DNA from: Cryptomeria japonica
Lineage: Eukaryota > Streptophyta > Pinopsida > Cupressales > Cupressaceae
Assembly (NCBI RefSeq): GCF_030272615.1
Contig: NC_081410.1
Coordinates: 508,990,942 to 509,054,941 of the forward strand
Length of the DNA: 64,000 bases
Direction of reading: 5' to 3'
Within the stretch, counting starts at the first letter, position 1. Each line of letters begins with the position of its first letter. The position numbers and the translations under genes were made by a program. Below the pieces are notes generated by a model that was given only the letters and a program-made list of their open reading frames with translations, was not told the origin of the DNA and did not search any database. Of the stretch, positions 13,316 to 25,314 are shown piece by piece.

Positions 13316-15218
13316 TGTTGGAAATTTTCATGCCAACCCTTGCGGAGATTGGTTTTGGGATTACTGTGTGACTAACACGTAGTGTTAGTTAGTGCGGATA
13401 ACACATCATGTTATCGTACTCAGTAGAGTTAGTTGATTATTCAATCTTTTTAGCAAAAGTGCACAACACGAAGGTCATGCAAAGTCATATAACATGATGG
13501 TTATATGATGTGTCAATAACATGAGGGTTATTGACCTATGTCTTATAGTAACTCCAACATCTTGTATGAATAGCATGTCATGTTATTCACCATCCTATTA
13601 TTGACATCGCATGTTATTCAATAGCCAGATTCAGCACAACCAACTAAGTGTTTGGTAGGCTCAGGTTCCATACCATGTGGGATGGTGGGAAGACAAGGAA
13701 GTCAGTTCCTTTCTTCCCCGGCATGGTCATAGGTTACAACATATAATGCTATAGGACAAGAGAAAATGAGATGTGGGCAATCATCATGCTATCCCACAAG
13801 GCAGAAAGGTCATTAAAAGGGCCCTTGTAGGATAAAGACATTACAATGTGGACATTATTCCCACCATCTCGCAAGGTGAAAGCAAGGTGGCCTTTTCAGC
13901 CAAGTTTCTAAAGGGGAATCAAGGTGTTTTTTGGTCTTAGTGAAGCCCCCTCTCTTAACAAAATGCCTCTCTTTGGCAAGCCTTGTGCCTACTCACAACA
14001 AACTCCTTTTTTCGGCAAGAGGTCATGATGTCTTAATGATTTAGCCCTTTTGGTCAGATTTACCAAGGGCGATGGAGGAAAAAATTGTCTGACCTAAGGG
14101 CCATGTCTTCAGAAAAAGCCAAGAAGGCTTGGCAGTTAAATAGCGAGGTAGATGCATGGGACCAGGGCACCACAACAAATGTAGGTGGTCATAGATTTTC
14201 ACTTGGATGTCTCGATCAACGACTATGATTTAAACTCTTTTTGATCCCTTTGGGGAGCCTTTGACACCATCTAGCATGTCCATATTTGTGCGAGATGGTA
14301 GCTCCAACGGTTGAAATTCAAACTCCCAAGCAGGTAGAAATTTAAATGCTTTGAAGGTGTGAGGACGCATAACATGAAGGTTAGTAGTTGAGGCGCGATT
14401 CTTGATCATATCTCACTCCAACTACCAAAACTTTTTCCATTACTCCATACGTGACTCTACAAGCTTTTCCAGATGCCACCATGCTCGTTCATTGCTGGAT
14501 AAAGACTTTTACTCTTTAGATGTACTTAGGCCCATTCTGCGTAGAGATTTTCTCCTTCTTCACAAAGATTTTATTTTTGCCCCGTACTATAGAGGATGTT
14601 CTCAGAGCCAGATTTAGATGCCATCAAATCAGTCGATCTAATCATCCTCCCCTCTTAGATATTTTATAACCTGACATCCCGATGAGGTTAGGGTTTTCTG
14701 ACCACAATCAATTTTGAGTTATGCCTGAGCTATAAAGGCAAATTTTGTAGCATTTTAGAGGGATCTTCTTTTTTTCATTTGCAGAGTTCTTCATGTCTCT
14801 GCACCTATAAAATTTTCCCTTTGCCTTTCATTAATAAAATTAGCTAACTTGCCTACTTTAAGTTCTTTCAACTTGTGTAATGTTTTACCCTTTTATCTTA
14901 ATGCATTTTAGCTAGTTTCCCGAGCATATGTGACTGTGTTAACTCCTCTTAGAGATTCATCTATGAGCTAAGTCCAACACCTTTTGATTTTATTAATAAT
15001 CATAACCTTCATTCGTTCTTGTGGAAGATAATTAGGATACAAATTTGTGCATAATCTTAATTGATTTTCATTAATGCCTTGTGTAGTTACAAGCGCGAAG
15101 ATCACATTTCAGTCTAGGTAAAAACCCCCTTTCCTTTCTTTTAACAACCCTTTCCTCTTTCTCCCTTTTCCTTATCAGATCAGTAGATTATACTTTCATA
15201 TTTTGGGTTGGTCCAACA
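13316..15218 (+). mobile_element. Candidate solo LTR with TGTTGG...CCAACA ends
   Basis: The block starts TGTTGG at 13316 and can be closed at CCAACA at 15213-15218. In plus orientation it holds a TATA box (TATAAAG, 14731-14737) and an AATAAA signal (14833-14838) about 100 bp apart, as expected for the promoter/R region of an LTR. Its base composition differs from the AT-rich DNA to the left. No target-site duplication is visible (GGCCC before, CTTTG after), and an alternative CCAACA end exists at 14974-14979, so the right boundary is uncertain. It abuts truncated Copia DNA at 15219. Confidence 0.45.
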
Positions 15219-16968
15219 CTTTGCATAAGATTGAAAGGAATTCGGCCTTCTCTAGAGATTCAACACTTGGTGTATCAACTTGCATCACATTAGTTATAGG
15301 AGGATAGTTAGCAAAAAAATTATTAGGGTCTTCTTCATATATTTCTTGAATGCTTCCAGATTTCCTTGTGTTTTCACCATCACTTTCACTTGATTCTTCA
15401 ACTTGTGTTTTTTATTCTCCTATAGAAGATGGCACACTTTCATTTGAATTCTTAGTATGAGTGGATTTATTTTCTTCAATCAAAACTAGAAAATAATATA
15501 ATGTAGGAGAATGATTTCTTTCAATATCCTCATCAAACCATACATTCCTTTTGATATAAATTTCATTTGTTTTAGGATTGAATAACCTATATCCTTTTGA
15601 ATCCTCACTATATCCTACCATTATGAACTTCTCACTTTTCCTTTCAAGTTTGTTCCTTCTTTCATTAGGAATGTGGGCATATGCATTACAACCAAAAACT
15701 CTAAAATGAGACAGTTTAGGCTTTCTTCCACTCCATGACTCTTCTGGAGTTTGTTCAACACTACCTTACTAGGCATTCTATTCAAGATATCTATAGCAGT
15801 ACGAACTACTTCAGCCCAAAATTTAGCTTCTATATTTCTAGAGTGCAACATACATCTAGCCATTTCTATTATAGTTCTATTTTTTCTTTCAGCAACCCCA
15901 TTTTGTAGGGGTGAATAAAAAATAGCTAATTCTTTCTTTATTCCACACTCTTTACAATATTCTAAGAAGGATTTATTCATATATTCACTCCCTCTATCTA
16001 TTCTTGTTATCTTTAGATATTTTCCACTTTGGTTTTCAGCCAAAGCTTTAAACTCTTTAAACTTATGAAATAATTCATCCTTCTTTTGTAGAAAATATAC
16101 CCAAATTTTTCTACTATAATCATCTATAAAAGTGAGAACATACCTTGATCCTCCAAGTGAAGGTATTCTAAAAGGACCCATTACATCCCTATAAACCAAA
16201 TGTAAAGGAGTTTTTGCCCTCCATGATTTTCCTTGTGGGAAACTTTCTATATGCTACTTTCCCATTTTGCATCCTTCACATACCTTATGCCTTGGTGCGA
16301 TCTTTGAAAGCCCATGTACTATATGTTTCACCATAAGCTTTAGGCTTTGCTAGTTGACATGTCTCAATCGCTCATGCCATAACTTCCTCATACCATCATA
16401 TTGGGAGATAGCACACACATTCTTATCTCCATTGTTAGAAGTAAATTCCTAAAACTTATGTAATCCATTCTCCATTTTACCAGTTGCAGTCATTCTATAA
16501 TTATCATTCACATCTTTGATTAAACATTTATCATTGTAGAACTCCATTTTATACCCTTGATTTGCAATTTGAGAAACAGAAAGAAGATTTGTTTTCAATT
16601 CAAGAACAAGCTTCACATTTTTAAATACACCATTATCAACATTGACATTTCCAGTACCTTTGACTTCCAAAGCACTATTATTTCCCAAATATTTTTTTTT
16701 CTATACTACTTTCACCTATTAGTGCAAATTGTTCCATATTATGAGACATGTGTTGTGGAGCACTAGAATCAATAACCCAATCATCCTTAAAAGAATTGTT
16801 TCCTTTAAGTACAACACAAAAAGTATTTCTTTTAGAATCAACAAATTTAGTAGACTTACTTGTCTTCTTCTCTATATCTCTATTACTTTTGAAACATTCA
16901 TTTACTTTGTGACCCATCTTTCCACAATAATTACATTTCTATTTACTTCTATTATAATTTGTAGATGA
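15219..16968 (-). pseudogene. Copia zinc knuckle, protease, GAG-pre-integrase and integrase, broken
   Basis: The CCHC knuckle CNYCGKMGHKVNEC spans 16935-16894. The protease active-site region reads DDWVIDSSAPQHMSHN; families usually have D-S-G-A, so the catalytic triplet is altered. GAG-pre-integrase (16688-16449) contains NLLSVSQIANQGYKMEF. The integrase HHCC zinc domain is readable with stops as KLWHERLRHV then KVCEGCKMGK near 16390-16250. The catalytic core (16199-15621) gives RDVMGPF, RIDRGSEYMN and AERKNRTIIEMARCML, preserving the three acidic catalytic residues. The extension 15621-15412 begins MVGYSEDSKGYRLFNPKTNE. A zinc-region stop and frame changes near 16200 and 15621 make it non-functional. 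Confidence 0.85.
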
Positions 16969-17120
16969 CATACTTTTATTTTCATTCTTCCAATTCCTTT
17001 CTTTGGATTGATTATCTTGTGACTTTTTATAAAAAATGTTTTCCTTTCATTATGAATGCTTGAGATTCATCACTAAATGTTTCTCTTTCCTTAATTTGAC
17101 GCTTTTTTTCTTGCACTAAC

Positions 17121-17708
17121 TTAGCACATAACTTTTTCAGATTTAATACTTTTTAATTTATCTGCAGTACCTAATCCTCTTATAAATGATTGATAAGATC
17201 CTGTAAGACTTTGTAATATTATTTGCACAAAATCTTTATCATCTATATCCTTTCCAAGAGAGGCTAGCTCATTTTTCTTTTCCTTTAATTTACTTAAATG
17301 TGGAACTAACTCCTGTGAGCTTGATAATTTCATGTTGTATAATTATGTGGTGAGAGGTAAAATCCATACATCTCCTAAATTTTGATATAGATTTTTTAAA
17401 ATATCTCATACTTTAAATCAACTCCTTTCATTGCAAACTTCTGGAAAAAATTCCTCTGAAAGTGTAAGCTTGATTAGTGCTACTGCCTTTTTATCCCTTT
17501 TATCCCAACTTTCTTGATCTTTTCCAGGATTTGTTGGTCTTTCTTCACTGCCAATAACAATCTCATAACAATTTTCAAGAGTTAGAGTAATTTCAATATG
17601 AGATATCCAGTCATAATAATTTTTTCTATTCAATTTAATTGTAGGAAAAGAGATACCAAGAGAATCCACTGTTAAATTCCCTCCTTTTTGGATGAGAACA
17701 AAACCCAC
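17121..17708 (-). pseudogene. Copia gag, broken
   Basis: Capsid-like protein of the Copia element. The N-terminal part (17708-17418) includes NRKNYYDWISHIEITL and SWDKRDKKAVALIKLTL, the usual 'substrate' region of plant Copia gag. The second part (17333-17121) includes HLSKLKEKKNELASLGKDI and IILQSLTGSYQSFI. A stop and frame break between 17418 and 17333 separate the halves. Confidence 0.8.
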
Positions 17709-17907
17709 TTATAAAATCCTTAATACCCAGATTAAAAAAAACTAAAATTTTCTCAGCAATTTCTTGTGTTTGTATTATTCCCTTTTTGATGCAGTATCAT
17801 TCACTTGCTTCTAGAAAATACCAATGTTCCTCACAACCAAATTGAAACCCGCAAACTTAGAAATTCACACTAGAAAATATCTATGTCACGACCCAAGTTT
17901 TAAATTT

Positions 17908-17919
17908 TCTCTGATACCA
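17908..17919 (-). other. Primer-binding site of the Copia element
   Basis: The minus strand reads TGGTATCAGAGA directly inside the LTR edge, matching the 3' end of initiator tRNA-Met (TGGTATCAGAGC) in 11 of 12 bases. This fixes the orientation of the element and the inner edge of its 5' LTR. Confidence 0.85.
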
Positions 17920-18275
17920 TATTAACAAACAAGAAGTTACAGTAAAAAAAAGAGCTAGAAAAAAACACTTCCACAGAAAAGAAGGGCAGCACAACACAAT
18001 TTTCAAATTAAATTCATATATTACACAACAATGTGTTGTTACAATTTTTTTTAGACTACAAATGTCTAGGGGAGGGTGTAGTTTATAGACAGTATTATGA
18101 GCTCTAGAAGTTTCTAATGTTTTCTTAAAGTCTATGGTGGAAGAGAAATCTAGAAAGAGAGAAAAATCTAGAAGCAGAGGACACTTGTGGTGTTTGGAGA
18201 GTTCTGGAAAAGACTATAATAAATGATCACCAACCCAGCACTATAGTTTGTATTAAAATAAACAATATTCTAACA
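17920..18275 (-). repeat. 5' LTR of the Copia element
   Basis: About 356 bp, starting TGTTAGAATATTG at 18275 on the minus strand and ending GTTAATA at the primer-binding site. The end should read TAACA to mirror the start, so one or two bases have changed. There is no second LTR copy in the window. Confidence 0.65.
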
Positions 18276-18490
18276 ATTACAATAAAATAATAGTAAAAGT
18301 GATTTTAGAAAAAGAAGAAATAAGCTAAACAGCTACAAAAATCTATCGCCGAACAACAACATACAATATAATACTAGTTATGCAGTGATTACAATAAAAT
18401 AATAGAAAAAAGAATTGTAGAAAAAGAAGAGATAAACTAAAGAATTGTGAAAATCTATCACTAAACAACAACATATAAATAGTACTAGTT
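18276..18490. repeat. 112-bp imperfect tandem duplication
   Basis: ATTACAATAAAATAATAG starts at 18276 and again at 18388. Both copies continue through GAAAAAGAAG, AAATCTATC and AACAACAACATA to ACTAGTT. Confidence 0.8.
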
Positions 18491-19599
18491 GAACTAGCTA
18501 ATATAACCACCCAAATATCTAAAACTAAGAGATATAATGAACAATAGATTATACATCAGTTGATCCTAAATAAATGGGAATAGTGTGTTGCATAGCTAAG
18601 AACACAGTTTTCTTAATATAGAGTATGTTTTTATCCATAGATCGTAAATTTTCAACATAATTTTCCAAGGTAAAATATAAAACTGGAAATTCTTATGATG
18701 AGTGAAAATAAAATGAAAGATTTGGGTCCTGTAATATTTTCTTTTAATTATAGTTAGTCTCTTGTTTTAAGGGTTATTTTTAAAGTAATCTAATAATTTT
18801 TTCTTAAGTCTATGTTTAAAATTTTATTTATAGTATAGTTGGTTTTCAATATATTTTCTAGAGAATAATAATTGTTATTTTTTAAGGTGTGATTTATTAT
18901 TTTAATCATCTAGTTTTAATATATATCAAATTTAATATGCATTAGTCGATTGATTGGTTACATATGAAACACTTTCTATTAAAGTATTTCTATTTCTTAG
19001 GTCTACAAACTTTATAAATTATTTTTTCTAGTCCTATGTTTGATTTAATAAATTGGAAAAGGGTCCTTGTCCGATACAAAGTAGATTTGGAAAAAGAAGC
19101 ATGGTCTTAGTCTGATATGTAGTTATTGACAATCATAGTTGGTACAGTGTACAATAGTCACAATGCACAAAAAATCCAAACAAAACAGAGATCTAAAGCA
19201 AAGTTGCTGACTAGAAATAGCCAACAAATGACACAACTAAACAAGTGTCAGAGAAGAACACACCCTTAATCTGAGTGTTGGAATATGAGATATGCTTTGT
19301 AAGACCTTTCTTTAGATTTTGGAGAATAGTCTAAGAAAACTTCTGATCCCCACCACTAGATAACAAAGAGGGCACACGAGAAAATGTTTCCTTGAATTCA
19401 GAGAGATAAACCATAGGGAGGACTATAGAGGAGTGATCATACGAGTCACAAAACGGACGGCTTAATCACACACACTAAGCTTTGACTTCTAATTCTAAAA
19501 GTATTAAACACTCAAAGTTGACTGACATTCTGTAGACTTAATGTGTTGCTTAGTGTGTGTGATTTAAGACTGACCATCACAAAGAGCTCACTTATAATT
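18491..19599. other. Intergenic DNA with a 17-bp inverted repeat
   Basis: No gene seen. AATCACACACACTAAGC at 19464-19480 is repeated as an exact reverse complement at 19548-19564, leaving a 67-base loop. The right end may include 3' parts of the LINE ORF1 remnant at 19.6-20.3 kb. Confidence 0.5.
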
Positions 19600-20340
19600 T
19601 CCCAAGAATAAATGGTGGAATAAAAACAATCTCAAGAATGGGTGGATCATGATCCACTAACGCATCAAAAATAGGAGGGATAGACTCCAAATTAGAGTCT
19701 ACCTTAGAATCCATCAGTGTAGAGAAGATCACGATTAGCATTCTTCCATTAGAAGGAACATAAAAGCTTAATGTGAGGACAAAATGATGTCAAATGCTCA
19801 GTGACAAAACATTACCGACACCGAAAATGGATACCTTCACAATCCATAGGTTGGTTCCACAAGCTGTCCCCAATCTATAAAACTACCTCAACTGGAACAA
19901 AAGACAAGTTCAACTCCACGAAGATGTGAGTGTAAGTATTATTCCACCATAATAAAACGACCCAATGAATTTTCAATGCTTGTATAACAAGAGTTACACC
20001 AAAAATGAAGCAGGAGATTTTGGAGACGAATTCCAACTAAAAGTCTATGAAAGGACTCGATGAGAGCATTAAACATGGCCACCCATGCCTTGAGGAGAAG
20101 AGCATGCTTACATAAAAATTAAGAGAGTTCAGTGAAGGATCATGATCAACTATTGGGTCAAAAACAACAACAAAGAACCCCAGGGATAAATCTCTATAGA
20201 CCTAAAGGATCCCCCAAAACTCCACCAGCAGAGGCAAGGGACACGGGGCAAATAGGGTACAAAGAAGGCTAGGGTACCGAAATCCTCCAATCGCTCTGGA
20301 GACCAACCACAGCAACCTCAGAGAGCGCAGGAGGCAATTA
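19600..20340 (-). pseudogene. LINE ORF1 (DUF4283) remnant
   Basis: Minus-strand translation with frame changes gives the DUF4283 region: VGIRLQNLLLHFW and SIENSLGRFIMVE (about 20060-19970), then YTHIFVELNLSFVPVEV (about 19930-19880) and a zinc-knuckle-like HFRCR-CFVTEHLTSFCP (about 19820-19770). This is a different LINE subfamily from the element at 2-5.5 kb. It is heavily broken and flanks the duplicated DUF599 exon; its 5' end (20230-20340) is similar to the fragment in the DUF599 intron. Confidence 0.65.
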
Positions 20341-20439
20341 ATTTTTTAATTTTTTTCGCATATAATGTATTAATATATATCACAAATATGCCTTACCAGA
20401 GTTTTTTAATTTTTTTCAAAAGCCCATAACCAAACATTT

Positions 20440-22025
20440 CAAATTGACAAGTAGCGAAAGAAGTGCAAACCTCCTCCTACTCAACAATAATCTAACTGCA
20501 ATTGTATTGGAAATGCGAAGATTTAACTTCATAATAGCATTCACCCATGCCCGCCTATTAATTGCGTTGACACCGATGAACGTGGTGTACTTGGGAGTTT
20601 AGAGAGTCCTGTACAGCAGTCTGCAATGGTAGACTACCAACATTAGCACCCCCACTGGGGCGAGTATTATATCCAGATGACCCTTCACCTACCCTTGTGA
20701 TTCTTCCATTAATCGTTATTCAGATTAAATTGATCCACTCCAATACAGAGTTCCAACTACAAGACACAAAGAACTAAGTAATTAACAGAAATAAACCGAC
20801 TGAAGAGATTCAAGCATCCGGCACCTGATCATCTATTTAAAGCGCCATATATACAAAGCAGGAACAGAATGACGCCGGTCGACATAAAACAAATAATGGA
20901 GACAATGACTAGTAAAGTATTCTGCAAACTATACCTCCATAAGCTGATTCTGAAAATTACTAAATGTTTTTTAAACTACGGTTCAGAATCAAACAAACGT
21001 AGATTCATAGTCATGAAAGGGGACTGAAGTAGAAAAATTAAAAAGGATCATTCATAGATGCCATTTACGATATTCTGAATTTGATCAAACCAGTCTATAA
21101 ATCGTATGAATATAAAAATATATACTACACCCAATAGTTGACTCATTAAAATTAATTCAAAGGAATAACACTTGCACGATATTGTCACCGGCAAATAAGA
21201 CTCGTCCGAGTAAAACAAAAGACACCTAACGCAAGATGGATTTATATTAATATATGACTGTCCAAGCCCATATTTTATATAAGACTTATATTAATGTCCG
21301 CATTCTCAATCTATGTCATTGATACGAACAAAAGGTCGATAGTTTATAAATAATGTAAATAAAAGAATTGGAATATTTTATATAAAATTAATTTATTTTT
21401 ATGATTTTAAAGAATTATTTTTGTTGCTTTGAATTTTTTAAAATTTTATTGATTAATACTTAATGTTTAATTTTTAGTATATATATACATTTTATTTTTT
21501 TTAAATTATATTGCTTCCATGTTTAGTGCAGAGACATTTTTTTATGTTTTTTTAATAATTTATTTATTATAAATTTTTAATTGATATTAATATAAATTTC
21601 AAATACCTATATTTTAATTTACTATATTCATCAAAGTTTTTTTAATATTTTTTGTTGTTTCTAATAATTTCAATAGATGTCATTATGTTTTCTAAATGGA
21701 CTTACATTTATAATAATTTTTTTTAAATAATATATTTAAAAAAAAAAACTAACATTAAAAATTGTATACTTACAAAATGACATATCTACATGACTCTTCT
21801 TGACCCCTTAAAAGTGATTTAAAATTATTTTTTTGTTAACATTTTGAAAAACATAGAGAAGACTTTATTAAGGTTTCAATCTAAACCTATTTAGGTTTAG
21901 ATCAAACACCTAGCATTAAATCATATTTCTTATAAATTAAAATTTTAAATAAAAACTGGAATATCCCAAAAATGAGATTCACTATTGTGTCTTCACTTTA
22001 TAAAATTTTAAAGAGAATATGTCAT
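20440..22025. repeat. Segmental duplication, copy B
   Basis: Diverged duplicate of 11390-13065, same orientation, about 9.1 kb to the right. It covers a decayed DUF599 exon 1, its TATA region and the AT-rich upstream DNA. Exon 2 is not present in the window beside this copy. Within copy B the block at 21265-21440 is repeated again at about 22025-22200. Confidence 0.85.
20527..20709 (-). pseudogene. Duplicated DUF599 exon 1, decayed
   Basis: Aligned to the intact exon at 11658-11479, the reading is MEESQG then a stop, then VKGHLDIILAPVGVLMLVVY, HCRLLYR, and after a second stop TTFIGVNAINRRAWVNAIMK. Codon 7 changed from TGG to TAG. A local change near codon 37 added one codon and created TAA. 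The splice donor AAG|GTAAAT has become AAGTTAAAT, so the GT is lost. With two stops, no donor and no exon 2, it is a dead partial copy. The ATG at 20709 and the TATA box survive. Confidence 0.88.
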
Positions 22026-22309
22026 CCAAGCTGATATTTTATATAGGGTTTATATTACTATTGTCACTTCCAATCTATGTCAATGATGTAGCAAAAGGTC
22101 AAAAAGTTATAAATAATGTAAATTAAACAATTGGTGTATTTTCAAATAAAAATAATTTATTTTTTATGTTTATTAAATAATTTTTGTCTCATTTAGAATT
22201 TTCAAAAAAAAAGTTATTAACATGTAATATTACTCTTTGTTGTCTCTTTCCTAAAGACAGTTTTTGCTATTCGTCTCTAAGTCCCATTCTTGGTTTTCTT
22301 GTGCATACT
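22026..22309. other. AT-rich DNA with a repeated upstream block
   Basis: Positions about 22025-22200 repeat the block at about 21265-21440, including TCAATCTATGTCA and the ATAAATAATGTAAAT that follows. Nothing else is recognised. Confidence 0.6.
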
Positions 22310-23850
22310 ATGGGTAGGGACCTCATCCACATGGATCCTGATAGTTGCAAAAAGTTTAAATAGAATGGGATTCTCTAGAATAAGGTGGTGGAAGGAAATT
22401 TGGTGACCCATGTGAAAGATACGAAGGGATTCAAACCTAATTTCTTAGAATAATATGCCAAATCTTGGGCAGATTGTGATGTTCTGGTGGGTGGTATGAA
22501 ATTCACTATGTCTATGGAGACTATAGTAGTTGTTACGGGTCTAGTGTTTGAGGGTGTGACCTTACCTAAGATGTTGAAGGGTAATTACAAAGAATATTTT
22601 AAGAGGTTCCTAATGCCAAGTGAAAGTATGGCGCATTATCAAAGCAAATTCAATAGGAACAACTTACTTAGAATTTGAAAAGAGGTAACATTGTTGCTTA
22701 TGAAATTCATCACCCTTGATAGGAGGTTCAAGTGCTTCCACTAATAGCTTTTCTTCATGCTTAATCACTTGAGGTATGGGTTGAAAATGTTTTTTTTCAT
22801 ATGAGATTTCTTTGTTTGTTTCTCAGTTTGTTGTTGTGGATAAAACCAAATATATCTTTCCCATGCACCAAGAGCTTATCCTTCATCTTTATAATTTTTG
22901 TTTGAACTTAACCCCTTCTAGTGGCTTGAATTTTAATCCATTTGGCCCTTCTCTATGCAATGAGCTTTTTGATATCCTAGTATGTAAAGAGCCAGACCCC
23001 AACCCTAAACCTAATGGGAGCCCTTCTCAAGCCAACCCTAGTATAATGACCAAAGCTAAAAACCACTCATCCCTCCCATTGTGGTTAGAAATATTGAAGA
23101 GTTGAATGATGATGAAAATGCCTCTTAGGATTCTGCCTTCTTTGGGTCAACCAGGTTGGATTGAACCTCAAATAACATTGTTAATAAAGAGGGAAACCCT
23201 TCAACCCCTTCATGTGGTTCCCCCCCACTCTCCAACATTTTTTCTTAAAAAATGGGATTTCCCTATCTATTCAGAGAAAGTTATGAACTTTGTGATTGTT
23301 ACAATAAGTAGCAGACTATATTCCACTTTATTTTGGGTTAGCTTAACGTGGCGAGGAAGAAAATTAATAGACTAGATGCCCTCACTGGAGTTGATTCTAG
23401 AGCTTCTAGATGGGATGTGGAGGACAAAGACTAAACAGTCTAGGAAGTGGCTAACAATTTGGTTGAGAAGTTAAACAAATGGGAAAGTATTGGTGAAGAA
23501 TTGAAGGGGCTATAAGAGAAGATTGACCAAAAGGAGGACAAGGAGAAATCTATGAAGGCTATGGAGTGGATTCAGAGTAGTCAGGTGTCCCTCAAAAGAA
23601 AACTGGAGGATGTGGTTGTGTAGAGTAATCAAATTCTTAAAACTAATTTGTCAATCCTATAGGCTATCTTAGAGAAGATTCTAAATTATTGTTACCAAGA
23701 TTTTAAGACTATACATGATAATAGGTTGTATCTAAGGATTGCCAACCACTAGACATTTTTTATTACATTTAAGATTTTATTTGACATCAAGGAACAAAAA
23801 GGGCCAAAAGATTTTGGAGAACCAGATAGAGAATAAATAGGTGCACATGA
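22310..23850 (+). pseudogene. Unrecognised intronless protein with C-terminal coiled coil, broken
   Basis: Not a family I can name. From an ATG at 22310 one frame runs through FLE-stop-YAKSWADCDVLVGGMKF and VVTGLVFEGVTLPKMLKG, then SESMAHYQSKFNRNNLL. A frameshift near 22780 leads to YIFPMHQELILHLYNFCLN (22812-23105), and another near 23340 to a charged helical tail reading NNLVEKLNKWESIGEELKGL and LKRKLEDVVV. The pattern of a hydrophobic 'GLxxxGxxLP' segment and a coiled-coil end recalls retroelement-borne plant-mobile-domain-like proteins, but that link is inference. Most stops lie where a neighbour or paralogue suggests Gln or Trp. The tail is clearly related to 36600-36904 (DARAKDW...NNLVQKLNIWDPI). 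Confidence 0.55.
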
Positions 23851-25170
23851 GCTCCACCTTAACCACATGAATTTTTATATGTTTTTTGAGTTATGCCATT
23901 TGTATAGATAATATTTCAATAATTAACAACAAAGCTCCCCTTCTTCCAATTTATCACTCTACCTATAAATTCCTATCAACATAACCATTGCACCTCTTTT
24001 TGGTGCAAGTGCTAGTTATATTTTTTCTTTTCCTCCCTATTCGGGAAATTCTCTATATTAAGCTCCACTATGGACTTTGTATGGAGGATAATCTTCGTGC
24101 ATTTTCCTACATACAACTTCATGGTCATTATGGTATTCATATCAATAACTTGGCCTTCATATCACCAAATTAAAAGGGTTGAATGACTTTGACTGAAGGT
24201 AAAAAGTGGTTTTGTCTCTTCTCACAATTGTTGAAAGATTATGACATAAATTGTAATACCCATCTAATTTGGCACAGGGATAACTTTAAGAAACAACCCC
24301 TCGGGAAAAATTTTAAAATCTTGGCGAATCAGACATTTTTTTTTGGGAAATTTTCATATTGATGGCAAAAAAAAATTTCAAAATAGCGAAAAGAAATATT
24401 TTGTATTGGCGATTTTTTTCTAGGGTACGAAAATTCCATAAATTTTTGGCGAATAATACCTTATTCTATGGGTAAACTATATATTGTAAGAGGCGAATAT
24501 TTTTTGTTAAAAGGAACAAATATATAATTGTATGGGTGAAAAATTTTACTCTGAAGGAAAAATTCTTTAAATGTATTGGCAATTTTTATCCACCGCTTGA
24601 AAATTATTTAATTTGTTTTGGCTAATATTTTTTTATTTATGGAAAATATATATAATTTATTAGTGATTTCATGAATTCATTGCCATTAATAGACAAGGCA
24701 CATCACATCACATCGGTACATCACATTGAGTCTGGACTCTCCACGATGCATCAATAAGTGTGGCCCCTATGACATGTGAAGGGTGACACATACCTAAAAT
24801 CCATCAATGATTTTAAACCGTTCGATGATCGTAGATCAATGGCTGAAGTTTTATTTCGGTCCAATTTTATAAAGAGAACATAGCTCACCAGAAAGTGCCC
24901 GGAATGGAATTGGATTCAATAGACATGTATCAAATGTCATGATCGATAATTTTGGTCATCTAATATATATCTAATCACTAACTCCAATCCACTCTGTCCC
25001 CATGACTTCCAATGTGGTACTTGCCAACTTGGTACTAGTTTATAGTTGTTTCCAATTTCGTACACTAGTGCATTTATGGGAAAGATTTGCAAAGATACTA
25101 AAGGTTTAAAAAAATTAAAGAAATTAATATGGTTAGAGAAGTAATTATTACAATCGAGAGCTTCAAATAT
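23851..25170. other. Intergenic DNA with repeated GGCGAAT-like words
   Basis: No gene. Between about 24315 and 24630 the word TTGGCGAAT or close variants occurs about six times (near 24322, 24399, 24444, 24492, 24571, 24620) in AT-rich DNA. Similar words recur at 35975-36470 beside the hAT pseudogene. From 24700 the sequence is mixed and unassigned. Confidence 0.45.
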
Positions 25171-25314
25171 TTATATATGATCTTTGCTTCTTTCATCTTC
25201 AATTAGCCTTTTTCATTGGGTAGATAAATCATTGGAGCTCACGGTATTTAAATTATGCCTCTGGTTTAGGTCTATAGGCTCAGGTTTTTTAATTTGGTAA
25301 TTTGATTGCTCAAG

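Larger units (their letters stand above)
15219..18275 (-). mobile_element. Ty1/Copia retrotransposon, truncated after integrase
   Basis: On the minus strand the order is 5' LTR (18275-17920), primer-binding site (17919-17908), gag (from 17708), CCHC zinc knuckle (16935-16894), protease, GAG-pre-integrase, and integrase (to about 15621) with its C-terminal extension (to about 15219). Protease-integrase before reverse transcriptase is the Copia order. Reverse transcriptase, RNase H and the 3' LTR are absent: similarity stops at 15219, where LTR-like sequence of another element begins. Several stops break gag and the integrase zinc region, so the element is dead. Confidence 0.88.

Noticed and set aside
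13316-14979. Shorter LTR ending at CCAACA 14974-14979
   Set aside because: Equally lacks a target duplication, and the longer version ends exactly where Copia similarity begins, which fits better.
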